This document shows, piece after piece, positions 24,367-33,048 of a DNA stretch of 64,000 bases. The stretch is taken from NCBI GenBank assembly GCA_031177685.1, contig JAPSGI010000004.1, positions 155,134 to 219,133 of the forward strand, read 5' to 3'. The position numbers were made by a program, and so were the translations under genes. Each line of letters begins with the position of its first letter. Within the stretch, counting starts at the first letter, position 1. The DNA comes from Solirubrobacteraceae bacterium. GTDB lineage: Bacteria; Actinomycetota; Thermoleophilia; Solirubrobacterales; Solirubrobacteraceae. The notes beneath the pieces are model-generated. The model was not told the origin of the DNA and searched no databases. It worked only from the letters and a program-made list of their open reading frames with translations.

Positions 24367-24915
24367 TCAGCCGTCGAAGTCGAAGTCCCGCGGGGGCTTC
24401 TGCTCGAACCAGAGGCGGTCGTGCTCGGGCGTCTCCTGGAGGAAGTCGGGGGTCTCCTCCAGCACGTCCTCCTCCGCGGGCTCGGGAGCGGGCGCGTCCT
24501 CCTCGGCGAAGATGTCCTCCGCGTCGAAGCCGACCGTCGGCTGCGGCTCCTCGGCGGGGGGCGCCGGCGCCTCCGGGTCGGGGACGGGACCCTCGTCGGG
24601 GATCGGGTGCTCGTGCGGCGGCGCCTCGGGATCGGGCACGGCGGGCTCCAGATGCTGGGCCGGGGCGGCCGCGGGCTCGGCCTCCGGGGCTGCCTCGGGC
24701 GCGGGGGCGGGCGCCGCGCCGGACGCGGCCCCCTCGCTCGCGTGGGCGAGCCCCGCGCCGTTCGCGGCGTCCACCGGCGGGGCGGCGGCGTCGGCGGACT
24801 GGCGCACGGCCGGGCCGAGCGCGTCCTGCTCCGCGCGTGTGAGCTCAGCGGGGTCGGCCCCGCGCTTGCGCTTGAGCTCCAGGTGCTCTCGAATCGCGTC
24901 GTCGAGGAGTCCCAT
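24367..24915 (-). CDS. Acidic Pro/Glu/Ala-rich hypothetical protein
   Basis: A 182-residue protein with a short ordered N-terminus (MGLLDDAIREHLELKRKRG, then ADPAELTRAEQDAL) followed by a strongly acidic disordered tail with many Pro-Glu-Ala and Asp-Pro-Glu-Ala-Pro units. It ends in LWFEQKPPRDFDFDG. The ATG at 24915 is preceded by AAAGG. It sits between a diguanylate cyclase and PhzF, with 14 bases to the former, so co-expression with the cyclase is likely. The function is unknown. Confidence 0.65.
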   Translation of the reverse strand: MGLLDDAIREHLELKRKRGADPAELTRAEQDALGPAVRQSADAAAPPVDAANGAGLAHASEGAASGAAPAPAPEAAPEAEPAAAPAQHLEPAVPDPEAPPHEHPIPDEGPVPDPEAPAPPAEEPQPTVGFDAEDIFAEEDAPAPEPAEEDVLEETPDFLQETPEHDRLWFEQKPPRDFDFDG

Positions 24916-24929
24916 GGGGCCTTTCAAGC

Positions 24930-26822
<1,893 letters not shown>

Positions 26823-26900
26823 GGCACCCGTGAGACGAGGGTACTGCGCCGTTCGGGCGGGGGCGCAAGGGTTGTGGCGGCTTTCGGGCGGTTGTTTGGG

Positions 26901-27311
26901 CTACGGGGCCACGCGGATGACGGACTGGATCGCGTCGAGCCCGCGGTCGAAGGACAGGATCGCGCCCACCTCGGTGAGCTGGGCAGCGGCGACGAGGTAT
27001 GCGTCCACGAAATGCAGCGTCGTCTCCTCGTAGACGCGCAGGGCGCCGAGTAGGAGCGCCTCGTCGAGGACCCGGATCGCCGGCAGGGCGAGCGCGGAGC
27101 GCATCACCTCGGCGATTCGCGCGCGCGGGATTTCGTAGAACGACTCCAGGACGAAGACGCATTCGGCGAAGACGAGGTCGGTCAGGAGGAGCTTGTCCGC
27201 CGCGGCGAGCGCCCGCGTCGCCTTCGCCGCGTGTGCCGGCGGATCGCCCGTGAGATGGCGAATGACGACGTTCGTGTCCAGCAGCGCGGTCAGCGCCGCG
27301 CCTCGGCCCAT
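26901..27311 (-). CDS. vapC: PIN-domain ribonuclease toxin (VapC-like)
   Basis: A 136-residue PIN protein with acidic active-site residues in ALLDTNVVIRHL, FAECVFVLE, HFVDAYLVA and LSFDRGLD. The ATG at 27311 overlaps the AbrB-type antitoxin gene by 22 bases. As in the other VapBC pair in this window, the junction itself reads CTGA (CTG at 27293) immediately before the LLDTN motif. The toxin would cut RNA when released from the antitoxin. Confidence 0.85.
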   Translation of the reverse strand: MGRGAALTALLDTNVVIRHLTGDPPAHAAKATRALAAADKLLLTDLVFAECVFVLESFYEIPRARIAEVMRSALALPAIRVLDEALLLGALRVYEETTLHFVDAYLVAAAQLTEVGAILSFDRGLDAIQSVIRVAP

Positions 27312-27538
27312 GCGCGGCGCGTGCTGGAGCGGACGGCGTCCCACGGGACGCCGCGCTTATGCGCGGGCGTCTCCACGGAGCCCGCGAGCTCGAGGAAGTC
27401 CGGCGTCTTGGCGAGAACGGCGGTCCGGTCTTCGACGCGAAAGAGGACGCGGTCGCCGGTACTGAGGTCCAGCGCATCGCGCACGGCCTTCGGCAGCGTG
27501 ATTTGGCCCTTGGTAGTGAGCTTGGCGGAGAGCTGCAT
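27290..27538 (-). CDS. AbrB/MazE-type (SpoVT-AbrB) antitoxin
   Basis: An 82-residue protein whose first 45 residues form a swapped-hairpin DNA-binding domain (AKLTTKGQITLPKAVRDALDLSTGDRV). The rest is a toxin-binding tail. An AAGGAC ribosome-binding site precedes the ATG. An inverted repeat just upstream at 27543-27566 is the likely autoregulatory operator. Confidence 0.85.
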   Translation of the reverse strand: MQLSAKLTTKGQITLPKAVRDALDLSTGDRVLFRVEDRTAVLAKTPDFLELAGSVETPAHKRGVPWDAVRSSTRRAWAEARR

Positions 27539-27542
27539 TTGT

Positions 27543-27566
27543 CCTTACTATATCGTGTAGGTAAGG
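27543..27566 (-). promoter_or_regulatory. Candidate operator/promoter of the AbrB-PIN toxin-antitoxin pair
   Basis: Perfect arms CCTTAC (27543-27548) and GTAAGG (27561-27566) are separated by 12 bases. On the minus strand a -10-like TATAGT (27547-27552) lies inside, about eight bases before the antitoxin ATG, so the mRNA may be nearly leaderless. Autoregulation by the antitoxin is typical of such pairs. Confidence 0.5.
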
Positions 27567-27652
27567 CGTCCTCGCTGCGCCATCATCGTCGCGGAGCGGC
27601 GGACTACACTTGGAGCCCGCGCGCGCGCCCGGGAGACCGGCGCGCGAGCCAC

Positions 27653-27725
27653 GGGGCTATAGCTCAGTTGGGAGAGCGCCTGGATCGCACCCAGGAGGTC
27701 GGGGGTTCGAGTCCCCCTAGCTCCA
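27653..27725 (+). tRNA. tRNA-Ala (anticodon CGC)
   Basis: A standard cloverleaf: acceptor GGGGCTA/TAGCTCC with the alanine-specific G3:U70, D arm GCTC-AGTTGGGA-GAGC, anticodon stem CCTGG/CCAGG with loop ATCGCAC (anticodon CGC), and T arm GGGGG-TTCGAGT-CCCCC. Base 73 is A and CCA is not encoded. It lies between the VapBC pair and the DarTG island. Confidence 0.96.
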
Positions 27726-28019
27726 TTCGTCGTTTCTCCCGTAGACATGGGGGATGCGGCGTGCCTCTCCCCTCCGCGCCCGACGCTGGTTTGGGCGGGG
27801 CACGTACGAGACGCGTACGGAAGCCTCTCGGACGCCGAGCTGTTACGCGTACCGCTCGCCTGAAGGTGGGAGCTCTACAGCGGTGCTCTGAGCGGCTGGC
27901 TCTGAGCGTCCTGTCCCGCTGCGATCATCCGGTGATGTCTCGGTCGAGCCTTGCAGCATGAAGACAGGCTCCGCCGCTGAGCAAGCTCGGCCGCCAGCCG
28001 TGGGCCACAATCCGGCACC
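27726..28019. other. Gap between tRNA-Ala and the DarT gene, no gene seen
   Basis: These 294 bases hold no convincing ORF. They contain two closely spaced CGTACG palindromes (CGTACGAGACGCGTACG near 27802-27818). I looked for a second copy of the tRNA 3' end as an integration scar here and after DarG and found none by eye. The promoter for darT should lie here, but no strong -10/-35 pair stands out. Confidence 0.4.
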
Positions 28020-28613
28020 ATGGATCGCGCTGAGCTTCGCGAGCTCCACTACATCACCCACATCGACAACGTCCCGTCCTGTCTCCAGCGGGGCGTCCTC
28101 TGCCACAACCAGGCCCGGAGGATCGACCACGTCGATGTCTCGATGCGCGAGGTTCAGGACATCCGGCGAGGCAAGCGCCTGCCGAATGGGGACCTTCTAC
28201 ACGATTACGCGAACGTTTATTTCCAAGCCCGGAATCCCATGTTGTATCGCCTCCGGAATCGTGTGCACGAGCTTGTGGTCTTGCGAATCGATCCAGCCAT
28301 CGTCGATCTCCCGGGAGCCGTCATCGCGGACGGCAATGCCGCGGTCGGCTTCACGGCCTTCGAACCGGCTCCAGACGGGTTGCGGATAGTGGACAAGGGG
28401 CGCACATACGCTCGACGCTGGACGCACCAGGACACCATGGAATACCGCCGCCGAAAGGCGGCCTCCTGCGCTGAGGTCCTGGTGCCAGGCTCAATCGACT
28501 CGGGCTACATCACCGGGGCGTTCGTAGGATCCGGCCAAGCGCTGCGACGGTTCCGGGCGCTCGGCGTCGCCTTGAGGGTCCGCCGCAACCCTCGACTCTT
28601 CTTCCTTGTGTGA
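28020..28613 (+). CDS. darT: DarT-type ssDNA thymidine ADP-ribosyltransferase toxin (DUF4433)
   Basis: The 197-residue protein has the DarT layout: the N-terminal NAD-binding segment LHYITHIDNVPSCLQRGVLCHN (His14), the NVYFQARNPMLYR region (about 65-78) and the C-terminal KAASCAEVLVPGSI with the likely catalytic Glu152. DarT modifies thymidine in single-stranded DNA with ADP-ribose and blocks replication; DarTG pairs act in anti-phage defence. The ATG at 28020 matches the family N-terminus. The gene overlaps darG by GTGA. Base composition is much less GC-rich than its surroundings (a sampled 60-base line is 50 % GC), which indicates horizontal acquisition next to a tRNA gene. Confidence 0.9.
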   Translation: MDRAELRELHYITHIDNVPSCLQRGVLCHNQARRIDHVDVSMREVQDIRRGKRLPNGDLLHDYANVYFQARNPMLYRLRNRVHELVVLRIDPAIVDLPGAVIADGNAAVGFTAFEPAPDGLRIVDKGRTYARRWTHQDTMEYRRRKAASCAEVLVPGSIDSGYITGAFVGSGQALRRFRALGVALRVRRNPRLFFLV

Positions 28614-29839
28614 CTATGACCCAGTCCGCCAACCAAACCCCGAAGCGTTCAGTGGAGATCGCCGTAGGCGATCTCCTCGCCGCCGATGCGCAGACGCTCG
28701 TCAACACGGTCAACACCGTGGGGATCATGGGCAAGGGCATCGCGCTTCAGTTCAAGAACCGCTTCCCTGACATGTTCGAGGACTACCGCGCAAGATGCGA
28801 CCGCGGCGAGGTGAAGCTCGGGCAGCCGTACCTCTATCGCCGCCTCATTGCGCCACACATTCTGAACTTCCCGACCAAGGAACATTGGCGATCGGTGTCG
28901 CGTCTCGACGACATCCTCCACGGCCTCGACTACCTGGAGGAGCACTATCAGGAGTGGGACATCACGTCACTCGCGGTACCGCCGCTGGGGTGCGGGCAGG
29001 GTGGACTCGAATGGCGTGTCGTAGGCCCCACCCTCTATCAGCGGCTCGCGCGGCTCGACATTCCCGTCACGCTGTTTGCACCGTTCGGAACACCGCACGA
29101 AGAGCTCAAGCCGACGTACCTCAACCGGCCGCTGGATGACATCGGAACTGCGGACGACCCAGAGCACTTCCTCCCATCGCGTATTGCCCCAGGGTGGGTG
29201 GTGCTGGTATCCATTCTTGACCGGCTTGAGCGGAACCCGTATCACCGGCCAGTCGGTCGCACCAGTTTCCAGAAGCTCGCGTACTTCGCGACTGATAAGG
29301 GCGTCCCTACAGGTCTCAAGTTCGTCCGTGGCAGCTATGGACCCTACGCCGACGAACTCAAGAAGGTCCAGACGGCGTTGGTCAATAACGGGCTCATCCG
29401 CGAGGAGCGTCGCGGCCAGATGATTGCGTACAAGGTCGGCCCAACCTACGAGGCGGCACGACGCGCATACGAAGCGGAGCTGGAGGGTTGGGACGAGGAA
29501 GCCGACGACCTCGCCCAGCTCATGACTCGGATGCGGACTAAGGACGCCGAGATTGCCGCGACCGTTCATTTCGTAGCGGGTGAGTTTGCGTCGGAGACGG
29601 GGAAGCTCCCAACCGAGCGGCAGGTACTTGACGCCGTGATGGAGTGGAAGCGTCGACGAACGCCTCAGTGGGATGCTCAGGAGGTCGCGGCAACCGTTCG
29701 GCACCTTGCGCTGCGTGGCTGGCTTCGTGTTCGTGCGAGCAGAGACCTGCCACTCGATGAGCTTCGCGAGCTGGGTGTTCGTTCGCCCGAAACGCCCACG
29801 CGGCATCCGAAGGCTGCGTCGAACCCGTCGCTGTTCTAA
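28610..29839 (+). CDS. darG: DarG-type macrodomain antitoxin
   Basis: The 409-residue protein begins with a macrodomain (about residues 15-165; VNTVNTVGIMGKGIALQF and PPLGCGQGGLEW) that removes ADP-ribose from DNA, reversing DarT. The C-terminal 230 residues include a segment VGRTSFQKLAYFATDKG and GSYGPYADELKK. It resembles a Panacea/SocA-like (DUF4065) domain and probably binds and blocks the toxin directly; that resemblance is by eye. The GTG at 28610 overlaps the darT stop; an ATG at 28616 is also possible. Composition is low in GC like darT (a sampled line is 57 %). Confidence 0.9.
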   Translation: MTMTQSANQTPKRSVEIAVGDLLAADAQTLVNTVNTVGIMGKGIALQFKNRFPDMFEDYRARCDRGEVKLGQPYLYRRLIAPHILNFPTKEHWRSVSRLDDILHGLDYLEEHYQEWDITSLAVPPLGCGQGGLEWRVVGPTLYQRLARLDIPVTLFAPFGTPHEELKPTYLNRPLDDIGTADDPEHFLPSRIAPGWVVLVSILDRLERNPYHRPVGRTSFQKLAYFATDKGVPTGLKFVRGSYGPYADELKKVQTALVNNGLIREERRGQMIAYKVGPTYEAARRAYEAELEGWDEEADDLAQLMTRMRTKDAEIAATVHFVAGEFASETGKLPTERQVLDAVMEWKRRRTPQWDAQEVAATVRHLALRGWLRVRASRDLPLDELRELGVRSPETPTRHPKAASNPSLF

Positions 29840-29872
29840 GACGCTGGCCAAGTCGTAATCGAGCAGTTCGAC

Positions 29873-30400
29873 CTACGACCCCCGTCGAGCGCCGGAGCCG
29901 ACCAAGCGGGGCTCGGCGCGGATCACGGAGACCGGCGCCAGCGGCTCGTCAGGTTGGCCGTCGGAGTAGCTGTCGATGATCCACCATCCTCCGAACCACA
30001 GGACGGTTCCGAGGCCGGCGACCACTAGGACCGCGACAGCTAGCCGTCTGATCGTGCGAGTGCGCATCGCTAGCCACCGGTGAGCTCGAGACCTCGGCCG
30101 GGGGCGCCTACGAGCGCGACTGCCTAGCGCGCGGCCGGCGCTCTGCCTCCGCTCAGTTCGGCCCGCCCAGTCTCGCTTACCCTTCGCGGCGATGTCGGCG
30201 ACGGAGAGGCCGAGGCCGTCGCACACACGCAGCAGGGTGAACCAGGTGGGGTTCGTCTCGTCGCGCTCGATCGCGCCCATGTGGTTGCGCTGGATGTCGA
30301 TCTTGCCGGCGAATGTCTCCTGGCTCATCCCCATTTGCTCGCGCAGCTGGCGCACGGCATCGCCGAGTGCCTTGCACGCCTCGATCGGCGACAAGTCCAT
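29873..30400 (-). CDS. XRE-family DNA-binding protein with a C-terminal transmembrane helix
   Basis: A 175-residue protein. Residues 12-70 form a Cro/C1-type helix-turn-helix (LREQMGMSQETFAGKIDIQRNHMGAIERDETNPTW region). A basic linker (about 85-105) is followed by a hydrophobic helix around 116-135 and a short tail. A membrane-tethered XRE regulator is unusual. It is convergent with darG, 33 bases away, and could belong to the same accessory island. A frameshift that fuses an XRE gene to an unrelated frame cannot be excluded. Confidence 0.7.
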   Translation of the reverse strand: MDLSPIEACKALGDAVRQLREQMGMSQETFAGKIDIQRNHMGAIERDETNPTWFTLLRVCDGLGLSVADIAAKGKRDWAGRTERRQSAGRALGSRARRRPRPRSRAHRWLAMRTRTIRRLAVAVLVVAGLGTVLWFGGWWIIDSYSDGQPDEPLAPVSVIRAEPRLVGSGARRGS

Positions 30401-30536
30401 GCCCGAAGCCTTATAAGTAGCCCTCCTCTAGACGGCCGAGCCAGGAAGCGACTGGCGAACTGCTCTTCCCGCCTTGCAAGGAACCGGCCTGTGCCGGACA
30501 TGTACTCAGTCCAGGCGAATGATTCGGAGGGCTGAC

Positions 30537-30977
30537 ATGGACACGCGCAACGACACGACCCCCGCCGGGCACGGGATTCTGGTGGCCGCGAGCGCGGGCC
30601 TGCTGCTGGCGGTGGGACTGCACGGGATCGATCACGCGCTGCAGGACCGCGGGGTCGGGGGGCTGAGTACCGAGGTCTTCATCGGTGGGACGGTCAACGC
30701 GGTCCTGGCGGTCCTGGCCTTCGCGCTGGCGCTGCGTGGCCACCGTCACGCGCCGGTGATCGCCGCCGGCGTCGGTGCGTACCTGGCGATCGGCGTGACC
30801 GCGGCCCACTTTGCGCCGCGCTGGGGGGCGGTCAGCGACCCGTACTCCGAGCTGAGCCTCGGCTTCTTGTCGTGGGCGGCCGCCGGCTTCGAGGTGGCGT
30901 GCGCGGCGGCACTCGCCGCCGTCGGCGTGGCTGTGCTGCGCCGGCGCCAGACCACTGGCCGCCTGGCGTCGCGCTGA
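30537..30977 (+). CDS. Four-helix membrane protein, paralogue of the protein at 31476-31994
   Basis: A 146-residue integral membrane protein. It shares with the downstream protein the pattern HGxDHA near the first helix, RGVxxLSxEVxIxG in the first loop, and HFxxxWGxxSDPY between helices three and four. A CGGAGGG ribosome-binding site precedes the ATG. The shared His, Asp and Glu residues in loops could bind a metal or ligand. It is encoded directly upstream of an ECF sigma factor. No named family is recognised. Confidence 0.7.
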   Translation: MDTRNDTTPAGHGILVAASAGLLLAVGLHGIDHALQDRGVGGLSTEVFIGGTVNAVLAVLAFALALRGHRHAPVIAAGVGAYLAIGVTAAHFAPRWGAVSDPYSELSLGFLSWAAAGFEVACAAALAAVGVAVLRRRQTTGRLASR

Positions 30978-30987
30978 CAATCCCGGG

Positions 30988-31479
30988 GTGCGTGCGCGCG
31001 GCGACGCCGAGCTGGAGGCCCTGTGGCATGAGTGGCACCGCCACGTGCTCGCCTACGCGCTGCGCCGCGCCGATCCCGCGACGGCCGAGGACGTGGTGGC
31101 CGAGACGTTCGCGATCGCGTGGCGGCGGCTGGCGGAAATTCCCGAGCGGCCGCTGCCCTGGCTGCTGGGCGTGGCGCGCCGCGTGCTCGCCAATCACCGT
31201 CGCGGCGAGCGCCGGCGCCGTGCCCTGGTCGACCGCCTGCCCGTCCCCGCCGCGTCCGAGGATGCGCCGGAGGGGCACGTGCTCAGCGCGCTGGCCTCGC
31301 TGCGCGAGCGCGACCGCGAGGCGCTGCTCCTGCACGCGTGGGAGGGACTCGACCACTCGGAGGCAGGGACCGTGATGGGCTGCTCGGCCGCGACGTTCGC
31401 CGTCCGACTGCACCGTGCGCGCCGGCGGTTCGAGCGCGAGCTCGCGCGGATCGACACCGCCGCGGAGGTGGCGCGGTGA
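30988..31479 (+). CDS. ECF (extracytoplasmic function) RNA polymerase sigma factor
   Basis: The 163-residue protein has region 2 (LWHEWHRHVLAYALRRADPATAEDVVAETF region, with the conserved D-V-V-A-E-T-F core) and region 4 (LASLRERDREALLLHAWEGLDHSEAGTVMGCSAATFAVRLHRARRRFER region, a helix-turn-helix). It would direct RNA polymerase to a stress regulon. The start is a GTG ten bases after the upstream stop, and its TGA overlaps the next GTG, so it is sandwiched in an operon between two homologous membrane proteins, probable signal input or anti-sigma components. Confidence 0.9.
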   Translation: MRARGDAELEALWHEWHRHVLAYALRRADPATAEDVVAETFAIAWRRLAEIPERPLPWLLGVARRVLANHRRGERRRRALVDRLPVPAASEDAPEGHVLSALASLRERDREALLLHAWEGLDHSEAGTVMGCSAATFAVRLHRARRRFERELARIDTAAEVAR

Positions 31480-31994
31480 GCGGCGATCCGATCACGCGCC
31501 TGCGCGCCGCCGACCCGCTGCGGGGCGAGCTGCCCCCGGCGCTTCGGCAGATGCCGGCGCGCCTGCGCGCGGCGCCGCAGGAGTCCGTGCGCGCGCGGAC
31601 GGCGCTCACCATCGCCAACGTGCTGCTCCTGGCCGCCGTCCTCTTCCACGGCCTCGACCACGCGTTCATCCAGGAGCGCGGCGTCGACGCGCTCAGCGCC
31701 GAGGTCCTGATCAGCGGGTTCGCGATCACCGCCGCCGCCGCCCTCTCCCTCGCCGCCACGCTGCGGCGCGACCGCCGCGCGGCGCTCTACGCCGTGCTGT
31801 CGGGCCCCTACATCGCCGCCGCGGTCGTCGCCGGGCACTTCGTCGGACACTGGGGCGAGTTCAGCGACCCCTACGCGGCCGCGGACCTCGGCACGATCTC
31901 CTACGCCGGAGCAATCGCGGTCGTCGTCGCCGGCGTGGCGGTGGGCGCGGCCGGGGCGCTGGCCGGTGTGAGATCGCGGCCGGCGCCTTCCTGA
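31476..31994 (+). CDS. Membrane protein with a cytosolic N-terminus, candidate anti-sigma partner
   Basis: A 172-residue protein with a cytosolic N-terminal stretch of about 38 residues (ITRLRAADPLRGELPP onward) followed by four helices homologous to the protein at 30537 (HGLDHA, RGVDALSAEVLISG, HFVGHWGEFSDPY). The GTG start overlaps the sigma factor stop (GTGA). Translational coupling and the extra cytosolic segment suggest it holds the sigma factor at the membrane. No classical zinc-binding anti-sigma HxxxCxxC motif is present. Confidence 0.7.
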   Translation: MSGDPITRLRAADPLRGELPPALRQMPARLRAAPQESVRARTALTIANVLLLAAVLFHGLDHAFIQERGVDALSAEVLISGFAITAAAALSLAATLRRDRRAALYAVLSGPYIAAAVVAGHFVGHWGEFSDPYAAADLGTISYAGAIAVVVAGVAVGAAGALAGVRSRPAPS

Positions 31995-32007
31995 GGCCGC
32001 GACGTTC

Positions 32008-32715
32008 CTACAGGACCGGGATCAGCAGTCCCCGGCCGGACAGACCCACGCTGCGGTCGAGCGTCAGCAGGTAGGCGTCGCGCAGCGCGGGCTGGCGGCG
32101 CAGGCGCCACAGCATCTCCGCGTGCAGCCACGCCGCATCGCGGGCGCGCTCGATCTTCCACATCGCGATGACGTCGTCCAGGCGGCCGAGCGCCTCGTCG
32201 GCGATGGCGCCGATGCCGCGGAGGAAGCGGCGCTTGACGCGGTCCTCCACCCGCTCGAGCAGATCGTTGACGCGCAGGTAGTCGCGGTGCTGCGGCGTCT
32301 CGCGCCGCGGCGACTCTCCGCGCGCCCGGTGCACCTCGACGAGCGCGACGGCGAGGTCGTGGTTGATGTGGGCGTTCATTCCCGACAGCGCGAACTGGAT
32401 CGCCGCCACGCGCGGATGCCGACGCGCCTCGAACAGCGGCTCCCAGCAGCGCGGCGGGCGCCGGCCCGCCAGGTCGTCGTCGACGGCGGCGAAGTACAGC
32501 GCGGCGAAGGCGACGTCCAGCGCGGCGAGGAACTCGCCGTCCTCGAAGGTCTCGCCCGCCAGCTCGTCGCGCACGGCGAGCGTCACCGCGAGGTAGAGCT
32601 CGTTGAAGGCCGCCACTCCGTCGGCCGGCGGCAGCTCGCGCGCGATCGCGCGCATGCGCGCGATGACGGATTCGATCTCGTCTACCGCCGGCGGAGCAGG
32701 GCGACGGGGTGGCAT
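32008..32715 (-). CDS. DUF5995 family protein
   Basis: A 235-residue cytosolic helical protein with the DUF5995 hallmark segment AIQFALSGMNAHINHDLAVAL near residues 115-135 and further conserved VNDLLERVEDRVKRRF. The His/Asn-rich helix may bind a metal, but the family is uncharacterised. The ATG at 32715 is preferred over a longer frame that overlaps the divergent zinc-ribbon gene. It is convergent with the sigma factor operon. Confidence 0.82.
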   Translation of the reverse strand: MPPRRPAPPAVDEIESVIARMRAIARELPPADGVAAFNELYLAVTLAVRDELAGETFEDGEFLAALDVAFAALYFAAVDDDLAGRRPPRCWEPLFEARRHPRVAAIQFALSGMNAHINHDLAVALVEVHRARGESPRRETPQHRDYLRVNDLLERVEDRVKRRFLRGIGAIADEALGRLDDVIAMWKIERARDAAWLHAEMLWRLRRQPALRDAYLLTLDRSVGLSGRGLLIPVL

Positions 32716-32740
32716 GGCGCAGAACGATAGGTTCCCGTGC

Positions 32741-33001
32741 ATGACCTGTCCCAAGTGCCAGGGCGAGATGCGCAGCTACGAGCGCAACGGAGTCCACGTC
32801 GACCAGTGCACGGACTGCCGTGGCCTGTTCCTCGACCGCGGCGAGCTGGAGCGGCTGGTGGAGGCGGAGGGCTCGTTCTATCGCGAGCCGGCGGCGCCCC
32901 GCCGCGACGACGAGCGGGACCGCGACCGCGGCGGCTACGAGCATCGCGGCCACCACCCCAAGAAGCGGCGCAAGAACTTCCTCGAGGAGCTCTTCGACTA
33001 A
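32741..33001 (+). CDS. TFIIB-type zinc-ribbon protein
   Basis: An 86-residue protein starting with a zinc ribbon: C-x2-C (MTCPKCQGEM) and C-x2-C (QCTDCRGLFLDRGELERL), the pattern of the zf-TFIIB family. The rest is a charged, Arg/Asp/His-rich tail ending in KKRRKNFLEELFD. The family binds zinc and is thought to be regulatory; its role is unknown. A GC-rich hairpin follows the stop. Confidence 0.85.
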   Translation: MTCPKCQGEMRSYERNGVHVDQCTDCRGLFLDRGELERLVEAEGSFYREPAAPRRDDERDRDRGGYEHRGHHPKKRRKNFLEELFD

Positions 33002-33011
33002 GGGTTGGTGC

Positions 33012-33030
33012 GCGGGGCCCGCGGCCCCGC
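33012..33030 (+). terminator. Perfect 8-bp GC hairpin after the zinc-ribbon gene
   Basis: Arms GCGGGGCC (33012-33019) and GGCCCCGC (33023-33030) enclose a CGC loop, eleven bases after the TAA stop. This fits a terminator for the plus-strand gene and may also serve the convergent gene ending at 33049. No T-tract. Confidence 0.6.
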
Positions 33031-33048
33031 CGCGCCTCAGCCCCCGGC

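Noticed and set aside
24916..24927. TTG start four codons upstream for the acidic protein
   Set aside because: The ATG at 24915 has a ribosome-binding site at proper spacing; the TTG lies within that site's upstream flank.
27653..30536. Integrative element with att sites around DarTG
   Set aside because: No integrase gene and no second copy of the tRNA 3' end were found by eye between 27726 and 30536, so no element boundaries can be given.
30401..30536. Promoter pair in the XRE/membrane-protein divergent gap
   Set aside because: A TATAAG box on the minus strand near 30413 is suggestive but has no matching -35 and is close to the ATG; not enough to list.
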